Part shown: in pieces, positions 43,563-53,373 of the stretch
How the letters are laid out: every line of letters starts with the position of its first letter
How positions within the stretch are numbered: position 1 is the stretch's first letter
Assembly: GCF_000003815.2 (NCBI RefSeq)
Contig: NC_049982.1
Span: 7,476,334 to 7,540,333 of the forward strand
DNA from: Branchiostoma floridae
Lineage: Eukaryota; Chordata; Leptocardii; Amphioxiformes; Branchiostomatidae
Length of the DNA: 64,000 bases
Reading direction: 5' to 3'
Made by a program: the position numbers and the translations under genes
Notes under the pieces: model-generated
The model's database searches: none
Seen by the model: the letters and a program-made list of their open reading frames with translations, nothing else
What the model was told of the DNA's origin: nothing

Positions 43563-46500
43563 ATGAGCGACCAGGAGGAAGAGTAAGTGATTTAATATAC
43601 TTTTCTACTTTTACGCCCAAGTATCAAATGCGCACTGGCGCGTTGGGATTGTTGGAAACCGATATAGACAAGAGAAATGTGATCCTAGCGATCTTTCACT
43701 GAACTGCAACATCAGGGTCATTAAGCCATCGTGGCCTACTGATTCCATATACGTTTACGGAGCAGTGTCTGTTGCTAGTATGTAATGGATGCTTAATCTA
43801 ACAGGCCCTATAGGGGATTTGTACAGTGTCATAGTCTTACGATAAAGCTGTATGTGTCTTTGGAATTACGATAATGTTGTCTGTTATGCAATATCGTTAA
43901 CGTTACATTTATTATTATCGATATACCTCCACCTCTTTTGATATAATGTGTTTTGCATCAGCTGATAAATGTCAATTTCCACACGTGATCATAATAGGTA
44001 GCTACTGGATGTTGTGAGACGCCAAGAGGTGTGGGCATACCCAGAAGATCAAAGTACACGTACATCCTACAGATGGGCAGGAAAAGTATTTTGTTACTAA
44101 TATGTAAAATCAAGTTCGGATTGTTCCTATGCTGACACAACACCACAGGCACGGTTACTGGGCTGTGCTAGCGCTGTGTGTAATGTTTGACACCTGTACA
44201 GGTACGAAGGGGAGGAGGAAGTTGAGGAGGAGGTTGAGGAAGAGGTGGAGGAGGAGGTGGAGGAAGAGGCCGAACCGGAACCGGAACCTGAGCCGGAACC
44301 CGAGCCTGAGCCAGAACCGGAACCGGAACAGGCCAAGCCCAAGCCGAAGTTTATTCCATCGTAAGCCTTCTGATGATGATGATGATTAAATGTACAACGA
44401 TGGAAGAGTAATCAATGGCTTTGAAATCCAGGCTTCTCTCTTCCTCCACGCATGTCCAGAAGAGTTTTGTGTCCTCTACTGGTGATCATGGCCATGTTCA
44501 TTAGGGTTCGGATATCCGTCTGTTCTCTCTCCGAAGAGGCACCCTTGCACCCTCTTCTCTGTAGATCTCACTCTTAACTTTACTGTACTTGGTTGTTTGT
44601 GTTCTTCTTATCGACGCAGCTATTTATTTCATTTATCCAATTCTACAAACTATTCACTCGGAAAAGCTCGCGATAACTACAAAGACGTTGTTCCTTTTTT
44701 TATTAGAACATACGAGCAGCCAAAGTATGAAGGAGACGAAGACGTCGAAGCCAGGTTTGGGGTATGTCACGTTGGAATTCGAAGTTCCTTCATTCACGTA
44801 AAGAGAGACTTGAAGCTATTGGGATATCCAGTTGCAATATTTACGTGGCTACAACTCTCATTCACTGTGGTGAAATGACAAGCGCTAGGATAACATATCG
44901 TGACAGCTTTTGTTGACGTCCTGATTAGTGGTTTGTAGCAAGTAGGTTCTAGGATATTATTCCTAATATGCTGTCGCTCGCATGTTCACTGTCCTCTTTA
45001 TTCTTAACACTGAGAATAGAACTAGAATATATCTTTGTCATATAGAGCGACTCTACATTGAAGCAGGTCCACGGATGTGCAATAAACATATAAGCTGTGA
45101 ATATAACCAACTACTCCTGAACACAGGGCCGGTCCCAGGTAGACATATCAAGATTGCCCCATATGTTGAAAATTGGCGCCATTAATAAGTGTAATTTTCC
45201 TGCTACAGCAAATGGCCGACAAGAGGCGTCAGAAGGACCATGTGGAATTGGAAGAGTTCATCAAGAAACACTTCGAGAAGCGAGCCAAGGAGGAGGAGGA
45301 GCTGCAGCTGCTCATCGTGCGAAGGGTCAGGAAACACCCAATCTTATTTTTCGATCCATGTAATACCCGTCACATTATCTACGATCTTCGGACGTACTTC
45401 GCGATCGTTGGAAGGTTGACCGGTTTTAAGATCGACAGAGGGTTGCGCGTATGTTTCGCCCCAAAAGGCAAAAGTCAAAACCATCCCTGTCACATTAAGC
45501 GAAGGCGATCACCTGTGATTAAATCTATGATAATGAACGTTACCTCCCATGACCTCTTGCACGCGCGCGGACAAGGTAAGACAAAACGTTCCTCACAAAC
45601 AGGCAAGAGATCAATAAATGTTGATTTTTTTGTTGTCGGAATCTTTTCGACCAATTAATGGAATGCGCAGACATAATAGAAATGATGAAAGAAAAGAAAA
45701 TGTGTTACCAAGCCAGCCTACATACTACCACAGGGTCCACAATTACCCGCAAGTTTCAAGACAGTCAATATTTGCAAACAAACGGAAGACTTGCCGCAGC
45801 AGCAGGAAGTTCAGTAGAACTACTCTTCAATTGTTTCATCATCTGAATTTATTCTTTTTCATAAACTTTGATGAAATGACTTTTTACTGGCTCCTTTGTT
45901 CCTATAAGACGTATCGAAGCAACAGGTTTTAAGAAATCAAACGATGTGTATGCAAGCGTTAAACTAAATGGAGAAAACGAAGTAATCAACTTCGTACAGA
46001 TTGCTTGTGTCCTGTTATAAAACTTTGTGTAAGGCTGTGGCTGGTATTTCCCATCAGTGTCCAACATCTGAAATCCATCCCTTATCTTTTATTAAACTGT
46101 GGCTATCTTTAATGTTAGGAGAAACGCAAAGCTGAGATGGCGGACAAAGAAACGGCCCGCAAGGAAAGAGAGCGGGAGAGAGTGAACGAGGAGAAGGTAC
46201 AAACTCTACACTTTCTGAGCTTCTTAAACTCTACACTTCCTTAGCTTCTTCCTATTTGTAAGCTGATGCAAATTAAAGTGTAACTAGTACTGATATTTGA
46301 TTGAGTGAGACATATGAAGCAACTTGTTGGCACCGGTGCGGCGCAACTGTCAGAGCGTTGGGCTCAACACCGATAGGTCCCAGGTTTCATACTCGTCATG
46401 CCCGGACGCTGTCCATTGGTAAAGGCACGACATACATATCATGAAGGGAAGCCCATAGACCCTATCTGTCAAATGTGTGCCCAGAAAAGGCGGATTTGGT

Positions 46501-49495
46501 GCGCTGCAGATGCCAACGCATGTGCACATTTGCCACAAAGAGCCATATTTTTCTTTATCAACCAAGAGCCAGATTGCAGTACTCTATGACGACATCCATT
46601 CCTTTCCAGGCTCGCTTGATGAAGCAGCGCGAGGAGGAAGAGCGCAAGCGCAAAGAGGAGGATGACAGGAAGAAGAAGCTTGCCAACGTGAACCTGCACA
46701 TAGGCGGCTACCTGTCCCGGGTAGGTACCTGGCACGGCTACTGTATTACATAAGGGTGTAGTCACATGAGCGTGTATATAAGTCCGTATGACTATGAGGT
46801 TCGTATTGACATTTTTGTCACACCCATCTCAACCGCTTTCTGCCAGTTTTAAGTACTGTACTGGGCCGTACCGAAACCTGGCACAAAACGATTGAGATGC
46901 GTATGAGATGCGTATTGTGTGTACGACTGCGTATGACAAAAGATGCCAATACGAACCTCATACGGACCTGATATACACGCTCGTGTGACTACACCATAAG
47001 CCACTTCACAGATTAAACTGTGTATGCGCAACGAGATGCATCGTGGGTAATGTAACAAAGGTGAAGGCCTCTAAGGAGTAGACCTTGCTTAAATAGACGT
47101 GATTTGTTTATGTCTTAAGGGCCTTCAACTTTGACTTATTAACTATAGTACGTCTTGCTGCGCATGCTCATACGCCGTGAATTGTTTACTAAAGTCGGTA
47201 GTGCCTATATCTAGTCTCCGACACTGCCTTTGCAATTTTGAACAGTGAAAAGTACTTGTATTACTCTTTTAGAATTGCGGCATTTTGTGCGTTGATGTCT
47301 CACTAGTGGTGCGCCATAACCTGGGCCTAAGCCCACTTTAGTAGCGAGGTACGCACATTGCTGTAGATACATAGGCAAGAAAAGCTGAAGCTAGAATCTG
47401 CTTGGGGAGAAGTGAAATAAAACAGTAAAGCTAGTAACTCCTCTTGCTTCAAGTATTGTACGAGTAGTCTAAACTCCGCTGTCCAGGGCTGTAACTGGCC
47501 GTTTGGCGGGCTGCTATAAGCGAGATTTAATCAGGCTATTGTACGAGTATTAAAACGTTATTTAACGTCTGGTCTCGTCTGCCGTCTGATTCCACCCAAC
47601 TCAGCTCGAGGGGAAGGAGAAGGGTCCCAGCAAGCGGCAGCTGGCGCAGGAGGCCAAGCGGAAGAAGATCATGGCCCGCGTGAAGGCCCTGCCGGACCTC
47701 GGCACCCTGTCCGACCACGAGCTGCGCGAGAAGGCGCAGGAGCTGCAGGACAGGCTCAAGTTCTCCGAGGAGGAGCTGTACGACATGAAGGACAAAGTGC
47801 AGCGACAGGTTTACGACGTGAGTACGTCAAGGATACGGTGCTTGCACTTTGCAGACATAAGAAATGATCTTTTGGGGCTACTAGTATTACCGCTGATGAT
47901 CAAGTTTACATGTTATGTAGACTGCAAAGCTTTAAATTGGTTACTGCAACACTTGCCACACTTCAAACTGAGACAGAAGAAGTTATGAGTCTCCTATCGA
48001 CATCTAAAAGGTATCACACATTGAGGTTTTCATGAGACGCTTGTGTTGAATACGTACATACATTATTGCCGCTGTGGTTGTTATTTCCTTTTACCGTTCA
48101 AGTGTTCATTTGTGGTACTTATATTTTCAGATGGACCGTTTGAGGACCACCATTAATGAAGCCATGGGCAAATTGTAAGTACTGTCTCCCTAGATGTACT
48201 AGTACATGAGTTATGCAAGAACCAGATTCTCATCATGAGAGTGTACCGTGCTTAGACCGAAATACGTCAACGGGGCTGGTTCGTTGGTTGGTTTCGGAAC
48301 GTGCTCAAAGGCAATTTGATCGCCTCGAACATGAGCCGCGCCGCCGCGTAGGTACGTGCTTCTACAAGAAAAATTACGTGTACCAGGGCTCGAATTACCA
48401 CCTGCATATGCAGGTTAGTGTAGGTAAAATTGTAGCTGTGCAGGTATTTCTGGTGTCTACCTGCACCTAACCTGCACTGATCCATGGACCTATAGCTAGC
48501 TACTTTTTCCGATACTAAACAATTACAGACCGACACACCTTGCTAATACCCCCTTTCCACTAGGACGGCGCTCCCGCCGCGCTCTCTCTGCGACATAGAA
48601 TTTGACAGATCGCTCAACGAATTGTTTAAATAAGAAACGAATCTTTTTACACTTTGTGTGTTTTGTTGTCCTCTCGGTCTCACTTTTACATGCTGTCTGA
48701 TATTCCCAGTAAGAAATGAAAGGTTACACATATCCTATTTAGGTCGCAGTGAGAGCGCATCGCGATCGCCGTCTAGTGGAAAGGAGGTCTTAGAGTACAT
48801 TTAGCTTGACTAAAATCGCGCTCCTAGCGGCCGGCCTTACAGTTGCCACCACGAGGGGGTCATTAACCCGAGCCAACGAGAGCTTTTGTAAACACATAGA
48901 CAGAGGGGACTCGAGATCAATAACCCCAATTGGAGATACTTGGCTTGGGACTTCCTCAGCATCAATTGTTCTATATATAGTGCAAATGAAAAGGTCAGGG
49001 ATATTGATATGGCATTAAGAAATTCACAAAAATTAAGTAAGACAATCCTGGAGGTATGAAGTCTCTGACTTCTTGTTTCTTGTATGTCTCTACAGCAACA
49101 AGCCTGGCACAGCCGGCGGCGCACAGAGAGGACGGGTAAGGTCACATTTTTGTTCTTTTGAGCTTATTCCCTCCTATAGGCTTATCATTATGCCGCCTCG
49201 GTACGTGTTAAGGTGTAGTGCAATCTCCACCACAGAAAGTGTAGACTTTAAATTGCATGTCGTAGGTTGTAGTAAAACTATATTCAGTACATTGTTAAAT
49301 GAACAACTTTGGTCCCGTTTTGGAGCATTTATCACTGGTTGAACAGCATGGTTGGACTTCGTTTTAAAACATTGACTTTATTTGAATTGTAACAACACGA
49401 AGGATACTGGACAAGTTGAATCACGATAAATTTCCCTGACCTTTTTGTCTTTGTCTTTTCTCGAACTATAGGTTGCTGGGAAGTTCGGAAAGTAA
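43563..49495 (+). CDS. TNNT: Troponin T, plus-strand paralogue (286 aa)
   Basis: Second troponin T, tropomyosin-binding subunit of the muscle thin filament. Exons: 43563-43582, 44202-44360, 44707-44761, 45209-45325, 46119-46196, 46610-46720, 47605-47817, 48131-48174, 49096-49135, 49472-49495, all in phase. For exon 44707-44761 I used the GTATGT donor at 44762, because the upstream GTTTGG would break the frame. The protein starts MSDQEEEYEGEEEVEEE, runs into a Glu-Pro dipeptide array (EPEPEPEPEPEP), and then has the conserved ELEEFIKKHFEKRAKEEEEL helix, LANVNLHIGGYLSR, and the coiled coil HELREKAQELQDRLKFSEEE. It ends Val-Ala-Gly-Lys-Phe-Gly-Lys. Its C-terminal coding part is split by one more intron than in the minus-strand paralogue and lacks the Lys-Trp near the end. 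The exon at 43563 has an acceptor 16 bases before the ATG, so a non-coding exon lies upstream. Only one version of the 111-base exon is visible. Confidence 0.93.
46333..46410 (+). mobile_element. tRNA-like SINE head in a troponin T intron
   Basis: The stretch has an A-box-like GGCGCAACTGTCAGAGCG and, about 30 bases on, a degenerate B-box (GGTCCCAGGTTTCATACTC), the spacing of a tRNA-derived pol III promoter. The cloverleaf is not preserved, and unrelated sequence follows without a 3' acceptor stem. This fits an old SINE or tRNA pseudogene in the intron between exons 46119-46196 and 46610-46720. The full extent is not defined. Confidence 0.55.
46755..46995. mobile_element. 241-bp MITE with about 60-bp inverted repeats and ATAAG target duplication
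   Basis: Both ends begin GGTGTAGTCACA.GAGCGTGTATAT reading inward, and the arms pair over roughly 60-70 bases with scattered mismatches. ATAAG flanks the element at 46750-46754 and 46996-47000. There is no coding capacity. It lies within a troponin T intron, close after the donor at 46721. Confidence 0.78.
48550..48787. mobile_element. About 240-bp MITE with 45-bp inverted repeats
   Basis: The left end starts CCCCTTTCCACTAGGACGGCG and continues to CTGCGAC near 48593. The right end is the reverse complement of a close relative (GTCGCAG near 48744 to CTAGTGGAAAGGAGG). The arms match over about 45 bases with several differences. I did not find a convincing target-site duplication, so exact ends are approximate. 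It lies in the intron between 48174 and 49096 of troponin T. Confidence 0.65.
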
Positions 49496-49960
49496 CCATC
49501 GAACTGAGAACATCGCAGCTACTCCTGTCACTGGCTCGCGGAACACCTATCCTTCTCGCATCTTTATACACAGAAAAAGTCAGTGGCCAAGCCCATAATT
49601 TAGGTACCACGCAAAAGAGACGACCTGCTTAACAAAGTTATTCCACATCAAATCACATGTGGGTCGTGTTATCAGCTGAAGTTTAGATTAGTCAAAAGAC
49701 GCTTTAATTCTCTTAAGCTCGAGCTGGGCATCCGACCAATAGAACAGTACCGCATTGTTTATTCTTACCGAAGTAGTGTTTAAGATAGAATCTGTCACAA
49801 TTGAAAAAAGTTGTTTGCCTATTTAGCATAATTACATATAACATTTCAAATCGAGTGTTTGGAGAGTGTAAAATAGTATGCGTAGATTTGTGTAGAACAA
49901 TCATATGTTAACGTTGCTGTAGGTTGTTCGTTATGCTGACATGAACTGGCCAGGAATGTA

Positions 49961-49966
49961 AATAAA
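49961..49966 (+). terminator. Poly(A) signal of the plus-strand troponin T gene
   Basis: AATAAA lies 466 bases after the stop codon, the first canonical hexamer downstream of 49495 that I saw on this strand. Position and sequence fit a 3' end near 49985. Confidence 0.55.
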
Positions 49967-50301
49967 ACGGTTAAAACTTTGGTTCCTTCGTCATCTTTTT
50001 ACAACATAGTAAAGGTGCACTCCTTCATCATTTCTATTAATGAACAAAAGAGTTCTACTCCTCAAGTAGATATTGCGAGGCAACCGTGGAGTTTTCTCGC
50101 TATGACAGTTGGTCGGAAGAACACAGTCGGTAGAAGAACGCAGTGTTTCCCCTTAATTCGAAATCTACTTTAGGTTTGTTTATACCTCATTGATACAGTT
50201 GTTGATACGAATATCCTGTAGGCTGGGTTTAAATGTGTCATACGTCAACAGATAGATGGCACCGTAAAGGCTAACCCTAATTCACGAAGATCCCGACCGT
50301 C

Positions 50302-50389
50302 ATATCCTGCCCCCAAAGGGCCTGTGACGTCACACCCTGTCCCTAAAGAATTGGTGACGTCACATCCTGTCCCATCGGGCGTGACGTCA
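50302..50389. repeat. Three tandem units each ending in a CRE palindrome
   Basis: TGACGTCA occurs at 50325-50332, 50355-50362 and 50382-50389. Related flanks of about 27-30 bases (CATATCCTGCCCC, CACCCTGTCCC, CATCCTGTCCC) precede the octamers, so this is a short minisatellite. TGACGTCA is the full cAMP-response element bound by CREB/ATF dimers. It could be a regulatory cluster or simply a repeat. Confidence 0.7.
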
Positions 50390-51232
50390 CACACTGACCA
50401 GACAGGTTGTATCTGTAAGGCACAAAGGGGTTTAAAATAGCAGGGTGAACCGACTGACCAGCCCACTGACCCAATTCTTTGGGGAAAACCTGACAAGAGG
50501 TGTTGATGTTATCGTTTCAACAAATGCAAAAGGTTTAAGTACTTGGAAGGAATCATTAGGGCCTAGTTGTCCACATTTCCCTCACAATGCAGAAGTAATC
50601 ATCTTTGATCTAGTCGAGATAGTTGCTAATGGCAGGCGTAATGGGAAACGGTCTAGAAATGTGCAGTTTCAGAAAAAAAAACACCTCGTCGGATCTGCAT
50701 TACATTTACAAGTCTATATCGGAAGAATCAAAGGAGCCAAGGTAAAGTAGGCTGCATGAAAGTTCATCTGAGGTGGTAAATTATATAGCGAGAAAATTAA
50801 ACAATTCCACTTCCGAACAAGTCTAGCGGCCTTTTTCAGCTTACTGTGCCCCGAGTGCATGCTATAGACGCGAGCTTTTTTACACGTGTGGGTCAGATAG
50901 CTAAAAAAGCAACAACTATAGATTCTGTTCAAATTTCTTCAGTTGGAGTCTAATTTTCTTATAAAATGTAGGGTGTTTGTGCCCAGAAACCCGTAAAAGG
51001 CGGGGCAATCCGTCGTAACAAGAACTTCAATATTGGCACCCACAGATACAATTGCAAACTGGGCTGCTGAAGCCCCAGACTTGCACGGATGTGATCCAGT
51101 CTGCAGGTGCCAGCATGACGACAAGCAATTTGCCGTCTATTTTGGGCAAAGATAAGGATATAAGTTGTCGAACTAACCACCTGTAAGTAAATGTACGATC
51201 AGCATAAACACGCCACAGGGATGAAACGCTTG

Positions 51233-51271
51233 TTATATTTCAGCCATACCATATATGGTATGGTGAAATAT
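51233..51271. repeat. 39-bp near-perfect palindrome
   Basis: TATATTTCA.CCATACCATA reads back as TATGGTATGG.GAAATATA, with one mismatched pair and almost no loop. It abuts a TTTC microsatellite at about 51289-51308 and may mark the end of the repeat that follows. Confidence 0.7.
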
Positions 51272-51272
51272 A

Positions 51273-51625
51273 TTGTATTCGTAATGTTTCTTTCTTTCTT
51301 TCTTTCTCCTGTCAAATCTTCAAAGCGATTCATCTCCGTCGTTCCGTGACCGAATGACCTGAAATTTGGCACAAGGGTAGAGTGGGTCAATACCGAGGTG
51401 CTTTTTTCTCATTTTTTTCATATCTGCCTCTAAAATGATTTTATTGAAGTTTAAAGGTCATGTTTTGACCAAAACGGTATATTGTGGCCCCCTGTTCCCT
51501 TGAATTACAATGGAATGACCTTAAATTTGGTGTAGATAGGCATTAGATAGTTGGTAAAATGATCCAAGTAAAATTTTGGGCATAAACTACTTTAAAATGC
51601 TTAATTTCAGCGCTTTTCTGAGTTG
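51273..51625. repeat. Probable dispersed repeat adjacent to the palindrome
   Basis: Two related phrases occur about 130 bases apart: GAATGACCTGAAATTTGG at about 51352 and GAATGACCTTAAATTTGG at about 51513. This suggests internal duplication within a longer, non-coding repeat. No ORF or terminal repeat identifies a class. Confidence 0.4.
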
Positions 51626-53223
51626 AAATTGGTTTTCTTTCGGCTTCCTGCCGTGAACTCCCGTGACCCCAGAGCCCACAGGTGCCAGGTGCCAGCGGTC
51701 TGGGGAGAGCGAGAGATAATTACTTTATGGACGCCAGCCAATCAGCGACGAGAAAGGCGAATGCTAGTTAATATTCATAAGCGGGGCCTTGCAATCCCGT
51801 ATATACACAAACAGATGCATATTACAGCCTTACAGTGGCCATATGGCACCCTGTGCCGGGTTTGAAATTGTAGTTTGCGAGGATTTGGAGTTCAGACAGG
51901 GTCATTTGAGCGGTAGCGGACGGTACGCGTGCATTGAACGTTAGTGTCGATGAATTTACCAACATTCCGCATGGCACTATCAATCATTTTCGGCAGATTT
52001 GGACAAGGAAAATTGGACGGCTTGCGTTTAGTTTTGATAGGTAAGTTTGACAGTGGCGAGAATGCATGTATTTTTTCCCGAACAAATGTACGGTAGGTAC
52101 TTCTAGTGTTGTTGTTGTTCTTTTTTGACGTAAACTTTGTACATTCAAATTGTAAGTAACTTTAAACTGCCAGAGTTTGAGCCCAATAAAACACTCTCAG
52201 TACCAGAGTATCACCACTGACCTCCGAAAAGAAACCCCCGAACAAAGTAGAAACACCTATCCTCCAGGTCTCGCACGCTACGAGCAGGAAATTATAACAC
52301 TCAGACAAGATTACGTCCGATGGCTGATTGCATACAAAGTAAAACAATTTAACAGTGGTAGTTCTAGTATTTTTAATCTACCGGTATAAGTCTTACTACC
52401 GGTATTATGCCAATGCATGTTAAAGCAAAATCAAATTAACTTGTTGGTCCTGGGATCTTTCAGAAAAGAAATGAAGCGACAGAGTGGTAGAATTCTTGTA
52501 AAATTTCGAGACGTCTCCGTTTATGTAATGGCTCATACAAAACAAGACGAAGATTGAAGTTTTTAGCTTGAAAAAAACAACAAAAACACTCCTACTACAC
52601 AGTACCTGCACCTGACAATTATTAAAACGTATGCCCTACTTGCTTAAAAAAAGTTCACTGCAATAATAAATGTACCCACATCACAAGGAGATTATGACGG
52701 TACTTAGACCTAGTTATCGAAGTGGAAATTGTTGAATGGCGTCATGTAAATTCATGACGAAAATCTTCTGAATGGAAGATGCGTTTTTTTTCACTCTCGG
52801 AAAAATAGGAGCTGCCGCAATTCTAAAAACCAATCAGTTATGCATAGGCGCTCCTGTGGAAGATTATATTCTTCTATATGGGCCCGGGGCATATTGGGCA
52901 AGCTCTGTTTTGACATGGAATCAATTCACAATATTAGTTCTCTTTTGGGGATAACTTACATTAAAATATTGCATTTTTGCGCAGGGGTGACTTGGAACAG
53001 TCCAATGTTGCGTGGGAATGGGTATGGCTGAAATATGCTGTATTTGCACCCAAGCAAATGTCGGCCTTTCTAGTTAAAGATTTCCGTCACATTGTGGTGG
53101 GGATACGTCAAGAAGCGGTCGGACTGGTCACCTGTATGGAAGGGACTTATCGCCATCACGTCACGGATTTAACTATGAATGAAGATTATTTCCGCCAATT
53201 TCTTTTTTGTGGCGAAAGATAAG

Positions 53224-53230
53224 TATAAAA
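53224..53230 (+). promoter_or_regulatory. TATA box of the LPMO-like gene
   Basis: TATAAAA in the context AAGTATAAAAGTGG, 144 bases upstream of the start codon. A start site near 53255 would give a 5' UTR of about 120 bases in the same exon as the ATG. A clear TATA box is typical of regulated, tissue-specific genes. Confidence 0.6.
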
Positions 53231-53373
53231 GTGGTCAAACTTCAACCAAATCTCAGTTTGCTCAGGAAGAAGAAGACGAAAGAGGACTTCATCTTGTGTT
53301 ACTTTAAATTCCTGACAACTCTATCTAAAAAAGTTTGTAACAGTTTTAAACGTACTTGTAATATTGGCCAGAA

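Larger units (their letters stand above)
49967..53223. other. Intergenic, repeat-bearing; no gene recognised
   Basis: No supported exon. The interval includes a three-copy TGACGTCA repeat (50302-50389), a near-perfect palindrome (51233-51271), and a dispersed-repeat-like stretch (about 51273-51625). The ORFs here lack recognisable motifs. Confidence 0.5.

Noticed and set aside
44127-44342. Gly-Ser repeat frame on the minus strand
   Set aside because: Antisense shadow of the Glu/Pro array in the troponin T exon.
44755-44756. GTTTGG donor for the third coding troponin T exon
   Set aside because: Using it breaks the frame into the next exon; the GTATGT donor at 44762 restores phase.
46333-46410. 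Functional tRNA gene
   Set aside because: A- and B-box-like motifs are present but no acceptor stem or anticodon arm can be folded convincingly.
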